Positions 10,892 through 19,150 of a stretch of 64,000 nucleotides of DNA are shown here, piece after piece; positions within the stretch are counted from its first letter, which is position 1; every line of letters begins with the position of its first letter. Under the pieces are notes generated by a model. It searched no databases, was not told the origin of the DNA, and saw nothing but the letters and a program-made list of their open reading frames with translations. Both the position numbers and the translations under genes were made by a program. Source of the DNA: an uncultured Opitutia bacterium. Lineage in GTDB: Bacteria > Verrucomicrobiota > Verrucomicrobiia > Opitutales > Opitutaceae. The stretch covers positions 1 through 64,000 of the forward strand of contig CAIQKV010000069.1 in NCBI GenBank assembly GCA_903872505.1, in the 5' to 3' direction.

Positions 10892-11821
10892 TCAGGCGCG
10901 TTGCACCTTGGCGAACGTCTCGCGGAGCGCCCGGGCGGAGGCCTGCAACGCCTGCTGCTCCTTCGGCCAGAGCTCGACCGGCACGTGGGCGAGCGCGCCG
11001 GCGCGGCCGACGATGGTCGGCACGCTGAGCGCCACGTTTCTCAGGCCGTAGGCGCCCTGCTGCACGGTCGAGACGGGCAGGAGCCGGCGCTGGTCGAGGG
11101 CGATGGCGTGCACCACCTCGGCGATGGTGAGCCCGACCGCCCAGCCCGCCCCGCCCTTGCGGCGGATGACCTCGGCGCCGCTGCCCTTGGTCCGCTCGAA
11201 GATCTGCGACTGGAACGTCGGGGTGCAGCCCGGATACTTGATCAGGGGCAGGCCCGCGCAGGTGGCGGACGACCAGACCGGAAACATGGAGTCGCCGTGC
11301 TCGCCGAGGATCAGCGCCTTCACCTGCGTGGGCGCGAGCTTGAGCTCCGACGCGAGGAGCGAGCGGAAGCGCGCGGTGTCGAGCATCGTGCCCAGGCCGA
11401 TCACCTGCGACCACGGCAGGCCGAGCCGGGCCACCGCGAGCTGCGTGAGGATGTCGACCGGGTTCGACACGACGAAGACCAGCGCATCGGGGCGGAAACC
11501 GGCGCCCTTGATGCTGTCGAGGATGCCGGCGAAGAGCGCGACGTTGCGGTTGATCAGGTCCAGCCGCGACTCGTCGGGCTGGCGGCGCAGGCCGGCGGTG
11601 ATGATGAAGATGTCGCTGTCCTTGGCGCGGGCGTAGTCGCCGGCGTAGATGCGCTGGTCGGCGATGGCGGACGAGCCGTGCAGCAGGTCAAGCGCCTCGC
11701 CCTCGGCCAGGTCGTGGTTCGCATCGAGCAGCTGGATCTCCGACACCACGCCGGCGCACTGGATGGCAAACGCCGCATTGGAGCCGACGCGACCGCCGCC
11801 GCCGATGATGGAGACTTTCAA
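10892..11821 (-). CDS. Lactate/malate dehydrogenase family enzyme
   Basis: A 309-residue NAD-dependent 2-hydroxyacid dehydrogenase: nucleotide-binding GGGGRVGSNAAF (7-18), SNPVD, and catalytic His175 in GEHGDSMFPVW. PVM-type microcompartment loci carry such a gene, usually called lactate dehydrogenase, thought to recycle NADH. The substrate loop reads AGLRRQPDESRLDL: the position that separates lactate (Gln) from malate (Arg) enzymes is Arg80, while the neighbouring Glu84 and RLDL look lactate-type. The call is therefore left at family level. It lies 37 bp after the class II aldolase in the operon. Confidence 0.88.
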   Translation of the reverse strand: MKVSIIGGGGRVGSNAAFAIQCAGVVSEIQLLDANHDLAEGEALDLLHGSSAIADQRIYAGDYARAKDSDIFIITAGLRRQPDESRLDLINRNVALFAGILDSIKGAGFRPDALVFVVSNPVDILTQLAVARLGLPWSQVIGLGTMLDTARFRSLLASELKLAPTQVKALILGEHGDSMFPVWSSATCAGLPLIKYPGCTPTFQSQIFERTKGSGAEVIRRKGGAGWAVGLTIAEVVHAIALDQRRLLPVSTVQQGAYGLRNVALSVPTIVGRAGALAHVPVELWPKEQQALQASARALRETFAKVQRA

Positions 11822-11858
11822 CTTCGTGGGGAGTTGAGGGTTGAGTACCGGGCCCGCC

Positions 11859-12917
11859 TCACTTCGTGCCGATCGCCTTCAGGATCTGTTCGGTGATCTG
11901 CTGGACCAACGCCTCCACCTGGGGATCCGCCGGGGCGCTGCTGGCCTGGGCCGGCGTCGCGCAGACGGTGGCGGGGCGGAAATCGGCGCTGTCGCAGAGC
12001 TCGCACTCCTTGAGGCCGGCGCGCGGGTCGGGCATGCCGAGCTTCTGGCGGAGATTGACGAGCTCCTTCGCCTGGCCGCCGGTGAAGCGATGCAGGCCGC
12101 CGCCGAGGCCGGCCGCGATCCAGACGGTGCGGCAGTAGGAATCGATGTTTTCCATCTTCCAGTAGGCGTCCTCGACGTCCTTGCCCCAGACGATGACACC
12201 GTGGTTCTGCATGAGCACGGCCTGGTGAATCTTGCCGACCTCGCCGACCTCGTCGGCGTTGGCGGGCGTGCCGGGCGTCCGGTACTTGGCGACGCCGATC
12301 TTGCCGAGGAAAACCTCGGCCTCGGGGATCAGGCAGGACGGAATGTCGACGTTGGCGATGGCGAACGCGGTGGCGTGCGGCGGATGCGCGTGGACGCAGG
12401 ACTTGCACGCGGGCTGGCGCTTCATGATGCCGAAATGCGTCAGCGCCTCGCTGGTGCGCACGCGGCTGCCGGCGAGCTGCTTCCCGTCGAGGTCGACGAG
12501 GCACATGTCCGCGGGCTTCATCATGCCCTTGCAGATGAGCGTGGGGGTGCAGAGCGCGAGGTTGTCGCCGACGCGGATGGTGATGTTGCCGCCGTTGCCG
12601 TCGGTGTACTCGCGCACCCAGAGGCGGCGGCCGATCTCGCACATGCGCTCCTTGAGCACCTCGATCGCGGGCGAGTGGAAGAACTTGGCGATCTCGGCGG
12701 GCGTCTTGGGATCGGCGCCGGGCGACCACTTGTACTCGTAGTCGGGCGTGACGGGACCGGTCGACAGGCCGGCGGGGGCGGTGCCGGGCGTGAAGGCGGC
12801 CTTGGCGCGGCCGCCGAACACGTCGCGGGCGGACGGGGTCAGAATGGAGTCGGCCGGAGGTTGCTGGCCTTTGCGGAGGAGTTCCTCGGCTTCGCTGGCG
12901 GTGATGACGTTGGCCAT
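11859..12917 (-). CDS. Class II aldolase with microcompartment targeting tail
   Basis: A 352-residue class II aldolase/adducin-fold protein, much longer than FucA/RhaD (about 215-275). Zinc ligands His177 and His179 (VHAHPPH) and His239 (QNHG) and the acid Glu157 are present. Residues 1-85 form an N-terminal extension with ILTPSARDVFGG. After a Pro/Ala linker, the last 20 residues (VEALVQQITEQILKAI) form an amphipathic helix of the kind that targets enzymes into microcompartment shells. In PVM microcompartments this is the signature enzyme that splits L-fuculose or L-rhamnulose 1-phosphate to DHAP and L-lactaldehyde. It sits 12 bp after a BMC-P gene. Confidence 0.92.
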   Translation of the reverse strand: MANVITASEAEELLRKGQQPPADSILTPSARDVFGGRAKAAFTPGTAPAGLSTGPVTPDYEYKWSPGADPKTPAEIAKFFHSPAIEVLKERMCEIGRRLWVREYTDGNGGNITIRVGDNLALCTPTLICKGMMKPADMCLVDLDGKQLAGSRVRTSEALTHFGIMKRQPACKSCVHAHPPHATAFAIANVDIPSCLIPEAEVFLGKIGVAKYRTPGTPANADEVGEVGKIHQAVLMQNHGVIVWGKDVEDAYWKMENIDSYCRTVWIAAGLGGGLHRFTGGQAKELVNLRQKLGMPDPRAGLKECELCDSADFRPATVCATPAQASSAPADPQVEALVQQITEQILKAIGTK

Positions 12918-12929
12918 GGGAAAAACGGG

Positions 12930-13229
12930 TTAGCGGGAGGGCGGGTTGTAGAAAAGTTCGTCGATGATGGCCGCGTTGTACGCGTCGACGGGCGTGGGCT
13001 GGTCAAAGGGGGCGGACGCCTCCGCGCCCTCGGTGAAGCCGACGATGTGGCCGGCGCCGGCGCCGAGGTTGTCGTAGACGACGAGGCTGCTGCCGGGCGC
13101 GAGCGGCGTCATCGGCGCGCCGGCGAACTGGGCTGAGGCGAACGGCTGCACGAGCAGGAACCGGGCGCCGCGGAAGGCGGCGTCCTGCTTCGAGAGAGTG
13201 ACCTTGCCGATGACATGGCCCAGGCGCAT
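12930..13229 (-). CDS. BMC-P pentameric shell vertex protein (EutN/CcmL family), copy 1
   Basis: A 99-residue EutN/CcmL domain protein starting MRLGHVIGKVTLS, with the family's SLVVYDNLGAGAGHIV core and the VDAYNAAIIDE C-terminal strand. Pentamers cap the vertices of the polyhedral shell. It is one of three divergent BMC-P genes in this operon; start and stop lie 2 bp from copy 2, so translation is probably coupled. Confidence 0.93.
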   Translation of the reverse strand: MRLGHVIGKVTLSKQDAAFRGARFLLVQPFASAQFAGAPMTPLAPGSSLVVYDNLGAGAGHIVGFTEGAEASAPFDQPTPVDAYNAAIIDELFYNPPSR

Positions 13230-13231
13230 GG

Positions 13232-13507
13232 TCAGGCGGTCTCCTTTTCCGGCTCGTCGACGATCGCGAGGATCAGGTTGCGCAGCGGGGATTTCGGGTC
13301 CTGCACGTATTCGCGCGTCTTGGATCCATCGGTGGAGATCAGCACCTGCTGATGCTGGCCGGCCCCCAGCGGGTCGAGGGCCAGGACCGGCGCGCCCTCG
13401 GCGCGGCCCGTCTCGTCGACCGGCTGGCAGATGATCGTGCGGCAGCCCACCATGCTCGGATGGCAGACGGTCGAGACGATCACTCCGTCAACGCGGGCGA
13501 GGATCAT
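13232..13507 (-). CDS. BMC-P pentameric shell vertex protein (EutN/CcmL family), copy 2
   Basis: A 91-residue EutN/CcmL protein starting MILARVDGVIVSTVCHPSM, with ALDPLGAGQHQQVLIS in the conserved core and a short charged tail. It is clearly a paralogue of copies 1 and 3 but differs in loop lengths. It follows the aldehyde dehydrogenase gene by 4 bp and precedes copy 1 by 2 bp, so the three genes form a tight translational block. Confidence 0.94.
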   Translation of the reverse strand: MILARVDGVIVSTVCHPSMVGCRTIICQPVDETGRAEGAPVLALDPLGAGQHQQVLISTDGSKTREYVQDPKSPLRNLILAIVDEPEKETA

Positions 13508-13511
13508 GGGT

Positions 13512-14996
13512 TCAGTAGATGCGGAGGTTGTCGACCATCACGCAGCGGCGGGTGCGCGTGAAGGTGGCGGGGTTGGAGATGCCCTCGCCGGTGGTGGTGG
13601 CGATGGAGTAGCTGAGATAGCCCTCGCCGCCGAGGCCGAGGCCGGCGGTGCTGGGGCCGTTCTTCACGAACAGCGTGGTGTCGAGCGCCCGGGCCATCTG
13701 CGTCATGTGGTCCACGTTGAGCGAGTGGATGATGGCGGAATGCTTGTAGCCGTGCTCGGACTTCTTGGCGAACTCGATGGCCTGGGCGATGCTCTTGACG
13801 CGGACGACCGGGAGCATCGGCATCATCTGCTCCTCCATGACGAAGGCGTGGTCCACGTCGGTCTCGGCGAAGAGCATCGGCGTGTTCGGCGGGACGTTCG
13901 CCCCGGCGTGCCGGGCGAGCACGGCGGCGTCGGCGCCGACCAGCGCGCGGTTGAGCACGGCGTGCGAGCAGCCGCCGGCGTCCTTCGACGTGGTGAAGGC
14001 GGCCGCGGTGAGCTTCGCCAGCTGGGCGTCGTTGAGCTGCACGGCGCCGGCACCCGAGAAGCACTCGATGAACTTGTCGGCGAACTGCTCGAGGACGAAC
14101 ACCTGTTTTTCCCCGATGCAGAGGAGGTTGTTGTCGAACGCGCCGCCCGAGATGATGTCGCGGGCGGCCTTCTTGAGGCAGCCGGTGCCGTCGATGATGA
14201 CGGGCGGGTTGCCGGGGCCGGCGCAGATGGCGCGCTTGCCGGACTTCATCGCGGCGCTGACGACGCCGGGACCGCCGGTGACGAGGAGGATGTTGATGGC
14301 CTCGTGCTTCGTGAGCGCGTTGAACGTGTCGAGCGTCGGCTTCAGCACCGTGCACACCAGGTTCTCGATGCCGAGCGCGGCGTGGATGGCCTCGTTGTAG
14401 GCCCGGACCGCGAGGGCGGCGGAGCGCGCCCCGCCGGGATGCGGGTTGAAGACGACGGCGTTGCCGGCCGCGACGATGTTGATGATGTTGCCGCTGAGGG
14501 TCGGGATCGAGTGCGTGACGGGGAGGACGGCGCCGATGACGCCGAACGGGGTGTGCTCCTCCATCGTGATGCCGTGGTCGCCGCTGAGGCCGTAGGGCTT
14601 GATCCACTCGACGCCCGGGACGAGCTTCACGATCTGGAGCTTCTCGATCTTGTGCTCGAGCCGGCCGATCTTCGTCTCCTCGAACTCGAACTTCCCCCAC
14701 TCGACCGCCTTGGCGGTGACCATCTCCTTGACGATCTCGACGACCTTGGCGCGGCCGGCGATCCCCTTCTCCCGGAGCTGCTCAAAGGCGGCGGCGGCGG
14801 CGACGCAGGCCTCGTTGACGTCCTCGAACACGCCGAAGCGCCCGCCCCGGGAAGGTCCGCGGGACGGGCTGGAAGCGGCGGACGGGGCGGACGGCGCGGG
14901 GGCCGGGGACAGGACCGGTGAGCGGCCCAGGCTGCGCATCACGTCCTCGACCACGGCGCGCAGGGCCTGCTCATCAAGCTGCAAGGTGGAGCTCAT
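13512..14996 (-). CDS. CoA-acylating aldehyde dehydrogenase (PduP/EutE-like) with encapsulation peptide
   Basis: A 494-residue aldehyde dehydrogenase converting an aldehyde (here probably L-lactaldehyde) plus CoA and NAD to acyl-CoA. The catalytic Cys293 lies in FDNNLLCIGEKQ, and GPGNPPVII is the cofactor-binding region typical of EutE/PduP. Residues 1-25 (LDEQALRAVVEDVMRSLG) form an amphipathic helix followed by a Pro/Ala/Ser linker to about residue 50, the standard encapsulation peptide layout. In the locus it hands lactyl-CoA to PduL. Length and motifs are full. Confidence 0.95.
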   Translation of the reverse strand: MSSTLQLDEQALRAVVEDVMRSLGRSPVLSPAPAPSAPSAASSPSRGPSRGGRFGVFEDVNEACVAAAAAFEQLREKGIAGRAKVVEIVKEMVTAKAVEWGKFEFEETKIGRLEHKIEKLQIVKLVPGVEWIKPYGLSGDHGITMEEHTPFGVIGAVLPVTHSIPTLSGNIINIVAAGNAVVFNPHPGGARSAALAVRAYNEAIHAALGIENLVCTVLKPTLDTFNALTKHEAINILLVTGGPGVVSAAMKSGKRAICAGPGNPPVIIDGTGCLKKAARDIISGGAFDNNLLCIGEKQVFVLEQFADKFIECFSGAGAVQLNDAQLAKLTAAAFTTSKDAGGCSHAVLNRALVGADAAVLARHAGANVPPNTPMLFAETDVDHAFVMEEQMMPMLPVVRVKSIAQAIEFAKKSEHGYKHSAIIHSLNVDHMTQMARALDTTLFVKNGPSTAGLGLGGEGYLSYSIATTTGEGISNPATFTRTRRCVMVDNLRIY

Positions 14997-15023
14997 TTCG
15001 GTTAGCGGTTCGAACGGTTGCCC

Positions 15024-15335
15024 TTATTTCTTCGGGGGATAGATTTTCTGGTCCAGGACATCGACGGTATCGACGATGCCGACCACCACCGCGTCCACCG
15101 GCAGCGACTTCATGCCGGTGGCCTGGCGGGCCGAGCTGCCCTGGCAGAACAGCACGACCTCGTCCTGGCCGGCCCCGAGGCTGTCCACCGCGACGATGGT
15201 GTTCGCGCCGGGGCGGAATTGCGTGGGGTTGGCCTCGTCCACGAGGAGCGGGCGCAGCACGACCAGCTTGCGGCCTTTCATCGCCTCATCCTTTTTGGTC
15301 GAGACCACGGAGCCGATAACGCGTGCGAGGAACAT
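15024..15335 (-). CDS. BMC-P pentameric shell vertex protein (EutN/CcmL family), copy 3
   Basis: A 103-residue EutN/CcmL protein starting MFLARVIGSVVSTKKDEAM, with VAVDSLGAGQDEVVLFCQGSSAR, the best match of the three to the classical family core. It ends in a basic tail (IYPPKK). It lies between a BMC-H gene (30 bp upstream) and the aldehyde dehydrogenase gene (27 bp downstream). Confidence 0.95.
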   Translation of the reverse strand: MFLARVIGSVVSTKKDEAMKGRKLVVLRPLLVDEANPTQFRPGANTIVAVDSLGAGQDEVVLFCQGSSARQATGMKSLPVDAVVVGIVDTVDVLDQKIYPPKK

Positions 15336-15365
15336 GGGAGGGGTGGGCGGAAGCCCGGTGCAGGA

Positions 15366-15662
15366 TTACTTCTTGGCGGCGACGGGGGCCTTGGGCAGCA
15401 CGACGACGACCTCGTCATGCGGGCGCGGAATGACCTGCACGCTGACGACTTCGCCAACCGTGCGCGCGGCCTGGGCGCCGGCGTCGGTGGCGGCCTTCAC
15501 GGCGGCGACGTCGCCGATCACGACGGCCGTGACGAGCGCGTTGCCGACCTGCTTCATGGGGCCGGCGAGCGTGACGTTGGCGGACTTGAGCATGGCGTCG
15601 ACGCCGGTGACGAGGGCGGTGAGACCCCGGGTTTCAAGGAGACCGATGGCTTTGGAGGACAT
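15366..15662 (-). CDS. BMC-H hexameric shell protein, copy 1 (atypical pore)
   Basis: A 98-residue single BMC domain: [20 protein letters not shown] at the start and [11 protein letters not shown] at the end are diagnostic. The pore loop region reads [16 protein letters not shown]; the usual small GSG of the pore is replaced by GNA, which would change pore size or charge. It has a short Lys/Ala tail (APVAAKK). It follows acetate kinase by 39 bp. Confidence 0.95.
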   Translation of the reverse strand: MSSKAIGLLETRGLTALVTGVDAMLKSANVTLAGPMKQVGNALVTAVVIGDVAAVKAATDAGAQAARTVGEVVSVQVIPRPHDEVVVVLPKAPVAAKK

Positions 15663-15701
15663 AATTTTGTTGGGTTGGGAGTTGGTGGTTGAAATTCAGG
15701 G

Positions 15702-16886
15702 TCAGGCGGCGATGCGGCGGAGCGTCTCGCGGGCCACGACGAGCTCCTCGTTGGCCGGGATGACGAAAACCTTCACCTTCGAGTGCGCCGCGGAGATCTC
15801 GCCCTCGGTGCGGAGCGAGGCGTTCTTGGCCGGGTCGAGGACGAGGCCGAGCTGGTCGAGGTCGGCGCAGATGGCGGCGCGCAGGTCCGGGTTGTTCTCG
15901 CCGATGCCGGCGGTGAACACGAGGGCGTCGCAGCCGTTGAGCGCGAAAAAGAGGGAGCCGATCCAGTGGCGCGCCGAGTGCACGAGGACGTCGAGGGCGA
16001 GCTGGGCGCGGGCGTTGCCCTGCGCGGCGGCGGCGCGGATGTCGCGCAGGTCGTTGCTGACGCCGGAGAGCCCGAGCAGGCCGGCTTCCTTGGTCATCTG
16101 GCGCTCCACCTCGGCGAGCGGGAGGTTGAGCGTCTTCATGATGAACGGCACGGCGGCGGAATCGAGGTCGCCGACGCGGTTGTTGTGCGGGAGGCCCGAC
16201 TGCGGGCTGAGCCCCATGCTGGAGCCGATGGCCACGCCGTCGCGCATGCCGGCGACGGAGCTGCTGCCGCCGAGGTGGCAGGAGATCACGCGGAGCGGCG
16301 GGCGGCCGGCGGCGACGGGGGTCGGGCCCGCGACGTAAAGGCGGCGGACACGCTCCGCGATGTCATTGCGGCCGAGCAATTCCGCCGAGCGCTCGGCGAT
16401 GAACTTGTGGTTCGCGCCGTGGAAGCCGTAGCGGCGGACCCCGGCCTGGTACCAGGATTCCGGCACGGCATAACGCGTCGCGGCCGCGGGCAGCCACTGG
16501 TAGAACGCGGTCTCGAAGAGCGCGACCAGCGGGACGCCCGGGAGTTTTTCGCGGAAGCGCCGGATGCCCTCGGCATAGGCCGGGTTGTGCGCGGGCGCGA
16601 TCTCGCGCAGGCCCTCGAGCGCCGCGATGGCGCGGTCGTCGGCCGGCACGCAGCCGGTGAGGTCCTTGCCGAGGACGGCCTTGAAGCCGACGCCGTGGAG
16701 ATCGGCGGCCGTGCGCAGATGGCCGGCGGCCCGGAGCTCCGCGAGACAGTCGTCGATGGCCTTGCCCTGGTCGGCCACGCGCTCGTAGCCGCCCTTCGCG
16801 AGCAGCGACGCCTCCCCCGCCCCGTCAAAGTGAAACAGACGGAACTTGAAGGACGTCGAGCCGAGATTGGCGACGAGGATGTTCAT
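15702..16886 (-). CDS. Acetate/propionate kinase family (acyl-phosphate kinase)
   Basis: A 394-residue member of the acetate kinase family, beginning MNILVANLGSTSFKFRLF (first phosphate-binding motif), with FETAFYQWLP, YGFHGANHKF and FTAGIGENNPDLR all conserved. In this operon it should take the acyl-phosphate made by PduL (probably lactyl-phosphate) and make ATP plus lactate. The start at 16886 is fixed by the motif; upstream in-frame codons run into the BMC-H gene. It is embedded between shell genes, as in other PVM microcompartment loci. Confidence 0.93.
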   Translation of the reverse strand: MNILVANLGSTSFKFRLFHFDGAGEASLLAKGGYERVADQGKAIDDCLAELRAAGHLRTAADLHGVGFKAVLGKDLTGCVPADDRAIAALEGLREIAPAHNPAYAEGIRRFREKLPGVPLVALFETAFYQWLPAAATRYAVPESWYQAGVRRYGFHGANHKFIAERSAELLGRNDIAERVRRLYVAGPTPVAAGRPPLRVISCHLGGSSSVAGMRDGVAIGSSMGLSPQSGLPHNNRVGDLDSAAVPFIMKTLNLPLAEVERQMTKEAGLLGLSGVSNDLRDIRAAAAQGNARAQLALDVLVHSARHWIGSLFFALNGCDALVFTAGIGENNPDLRAAICADLDQLGLVLDPAKNASLRTEGEISAAHSKVKVFVIPANEELVVARETLRRIAA

Positions 16887-16941
16887 CGGGAACGGCGGGA
16901 ACCGGCGGGGAAGAGCGCGCTGCGCTGAGCGCGCCCCACGC

Positions 16942-17238
16942 TCAGGCCGACGGTGCGGGGTTGAGCCACTTGCCCAGGCCGGAGAGTTCCTCGTGCGGGC
17001 GCGGGATGACCTGCACGGCGACGACTTCGCCGACCTTGGAGGCGGCCTCGGCGCCGGCATCGACCGCGGCCTTGATCGCGGCGACGTCGCCGCGGAAAAA
17101 GGCGCAGACATAGCCGCTGCCGACGGCCTCGTAGCCAGTCATGGTGACACTGGCGGCTTTGAGGGCGGCGTCCGACGCTTCGAGAAGCGCACAGAAACCC
17201 TTGGTTTCAATCAGTCCGACTGCTTCTTGGATAGCCAT
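16942..17238 (-). CDS. BMC-H hexameric shell protein, copy 2
   Basis: A 98-residue BMC domain protein: AVGLIETKGFCALLEASDAAL, pore segment AVGSGYVCAFFRGD, then [11 protein letters not shown] and a short Trp/Pro tail. The pore keeps GSG, followed by Tyr, with cysteines near the pore (YVC) and in the first helix. It is 24 bp after copy 3 and 55 bp before acetate kinase. Confidence 0.95.
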   Translation of the reverse strand: MAIQEAVGLIETKGFCALLEASDAALKAASVTMTGYEAVGSGYVCAFFRGDVAAIKAAVDAGAEAASKVGEVVAVQVIPRPHEELSGLGKWLNPAPSA

Positions 17239-17262
17239 ATAGAATGTGGTTTGAAGTTGTGG

Positions 17263-17532
17263 TTAGAGTCCGACGGCGCGGAGCAATTCGGGATGCGGCC
17301 GGGCGATGACGTGCGAGCAGATGAGCTCGCCGACGCGCTTGGCGGCCTCGGACCCGGCTTCGACGGCGGCCTTGACGCTGCCGACATCGCCTTTGACCAC
17401 GACGGTGACAAAGCCACCGCCGATCTGGAACTGGCGAACGAGGGAGACGTTCGCCGCTTTGACCATGGCGTCGCTGGCTTCGACGCTGCCGACATAGCCT
17501 TTGGTTTCTACCATACCGATGGAATCACTCAT
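17263..17532 (-). CDS. BMC-H hexameric shell protein, copy 3
   Basis: An 89-residue minimal BMC domain: SIGMVETKGYVGSVEASDAM, pore segment QIGGGFVTVVVKGD, then SHVIARPHPELLRAVGL. It is the first shell gene of the leftward operon and so probably the most strongly expressed, typical for a major facet protein. Confidence 0.95.
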   Translation of the reverse strand: MSDSIGMVETKGYVGSVEASDAMVKAANVSLVRQFQIGGGFVTVVVKGDVGSVKAAVEAGSEAAKRVGELICSHVIARPHPELLRAVGL

Positions 17533-17578
17533 AATATTTGGGTGGCTGAGGGTTGAGGGAGATCAGGGAAAAGGGCGG

Positions 17579-18256
17579 TTACTTGAGGAGGGCGACGGAG
17601 GTGTCGGGCTGCAGGGCGCAGGCGTTGCCCTCGTCGGTGTCGATGTGCACCTCGAGCTTGAACTCGGGATCCACGCGCACGAGCAGCCGGTCAAAGGTGG
17701 TGGCGCAGGGCCCGCCCACGCGCAACCGCATGAAGTCGCCGGCCTTCACGCCGTAGAAGGCGGCGTCGTCCGGATGCATGTGCACGTGCGGGGCGGCGCG
17801 GATCACGCCCTCCTTCATCTCGAAAAATCCGTTGGGCCCCATCAGCATGCAGCCGGGGGCGCCGGCGATGGTGCCGGAAAAACGGATGGGGGCGTTGAAG
17901 CCCAGCGCGATCGAGTCGGTCAGGGCGAGCTCGACCTGGTTGAGGCTCCGGCACGGGCCGAGGATGCGCAGGTTGGAGATCACCCGGCTGCGCGGGCCGA
18001 CCAGCGTGATGGTTTCCTGCGCGGCGAACTGGCCCTTCTGGTAGAGCCACTTCATCGGGGTGAGCTTGGCGCCCTTGCCAAACAACGCCTCGACCGCCTC
18101 CTGGGTCAGATGGCAATGGCGGGCGCTGATGTTCACCAGCAAAGGATTGGGCGCGAGCGCCGCCTGCGGGAGTTCCTTGCCCAGGCGCTGGTAAATCGAT
18201 CGCCGGACGAGATGTTCAATCTCGACTCGATGGGGCGATGGAGGTGGTAGGGACAT
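17579..18256 (-). CDS. pduL: Phosphate acyltransferase PduL with N-terminal encapsulation helix
   Basis: A 225-residue PduL-type phosphotransacylase, converting acyl-CoA plus phosphate to acyl-phosphate and CoA. The two halves carry the zinc-binding histidines: NISARHCHLT (His47, His49) and APHVHMHPDDA (His157, His159, His161). The start at 18256 (MSLPPPSPHRVEIEHLVRR) is preferred over the upstream in-frame ATG at 18334, which would run into the regulatory gap. Residues about 10-27 form an amphipathic helix, as in encapsulated PduL. It is the first gene of the operon, divergent from the DeoR gene, and regenerates CoA inside the shell. Confidence 0.94.
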   Translation of the reverse strand: MSLPPPSPHRVEIEHLVRRSIYQRLGKELPQAALAPNPLLVNISARHCHLTQEAVEALFGKGAKLTPMKWLYQKGQFAAQETITLVGPRSRVISNLRILGPCRSLNQVELALTDSIALGFNAPIRFSGTIAGAPGCMLMGPNGFFEMKEGVIRAAPHVHMHPDDAAFYGVKAGDFMRLRVGGPCATTFDRLLVRVDPEFKLEVHIDTDEGNACALQPDTSVALLK

Positions 18257-18358
18257 GCGGGAAAACGCCGATTTCGACCAATTGACGCCCAAAATCTTCC
18301 AGAAAGTCAATCTAAAGATTGCATTATCTTCCAAAACTTTCCAACTTCAGGTTGATCG
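18257..18358. promoter_or_regulatory. Divergent control region of the microcompartment operon and its DeoR regulator
   Basis: This 102-bp gap is markedly more AT-rich than its surroundings. It contains a short palindrome CAATC-TAAA-GATTG (18308-18321) flanked by two direct copies of ATCTTCCA-rich sequence (near 18294-18303 and 18327-18336). DeoR regulators typically bind repeats between their own gene and the target operon, so these are candidate operators; that is inference. Confidence 0.55.
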
Positions 18359-19129
18359 ATGCAAGCTGAGGAACGTCAATCCAAGATAGAGGCTTACCTG
18401 CAAAAGGCTGAATTTGCCTCACTTGAAGAGCTGTCCCAGCAGGTCGGCGTGTCGGTCTCGACGGTCCGCCGCGACCTGACGGCGTTGGAAGGACACAGCT
18501 CCGTGCGGCGCACGCATGGCGGCGCGCGCACCCTGCAGCAGCCGAAGTCCGACGAATTCGTCTTCAATGTCCGCGACACCCATCAGGTGGCGGAGAAGGA
18601 CGCGATCGGCGAGGCGTGCGCCGCGCTCATCTCCCCCGGGCAGAACGTCATCCTCGACAGCGGCACCACGTGCTTCCACGTCGCAAAGTGCCTCGGCGAC
18701 AAGGTCGCGCAGATCATCACCAACTCGCTGCCCGTCGCCAACCTGTTCTCCGCCTCCAACCGCCATGAGGTGCACCTCTCCGGCGGCGTCATCTACCCCC
18801 GCCTCGGCGTGCTGGTCGGGCCGCACGCCGTGGACACGTTTTCCCGCATGCACGCCGACGTGGCGATTCTCAGCGGCAGCGGTATCGCCGAGGACGGCAT
18901 CTACAACTCGCACGCGCTGATCGTGGACATCCAGCGCGCGATGATCGCCGGCGCCGCCAAGGTCATTTTCTGCTTCGATCACAGCAAGTTCGGGCGGCGC
19001 TCGACCTTTTTCCTCGCGGACTTCTCCGCGGTGGACGTGATCGTCACCGACGCCGGCGCCCCGGCGCCACTGGTGGCGGCACTGCGGGCCAAGGGCCTCG
19101 AGGTCGTCATCGCCCCGGCCGTTTCCTAA
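18359..19129 (+). CDS. DeoR/GlpR family transcriptional regulator
   Basis: A 256-residue sugar-responsive regulator. Residues 1-55 are a winged helix-turn-helix (RQSKIEAYLQKAEFASLEEL, then VSVSTVRRDLTALE); residues about 75-240 are the DeoR sensor domain with the phosphosugar-binding ILDSGTTCFHVAK and ITNSLPVANLF motifs. It most likely represses the divergent microcompartment operon until a sugar phosphate such as rhamnulose or fuculose 1-phosphate, or DHAP, builds up. The PduS-like gene follows after 21 bp and is probably co-transcribed. Confidence 0.93.
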   Translation: MQAEERQSKIEAYLQKAEFASLEELSQQVGVSVSTVRRDLTALEGHSSVRRTHGGARTLQQPKSDEFVFNVRDTHQVAEKDAIGEACAALISPGQNVILDSGTTCFHVAKCLGDKVAQIITNSLPVANLFSASNRHEVHLSGGVIYPRLGVLVGPHAVDTFSRMHADVAILSGSGIAEDGIYNSHALIVDIQRAMIAGAAKVIFCFDHSKFGRRSTFFLADFSAVDVIVTDAGAPAPLVAALRAKGLEVVIAPAVS

Positions 19130-19150
19130 CTTCCGCCTCCACCCCACCCC

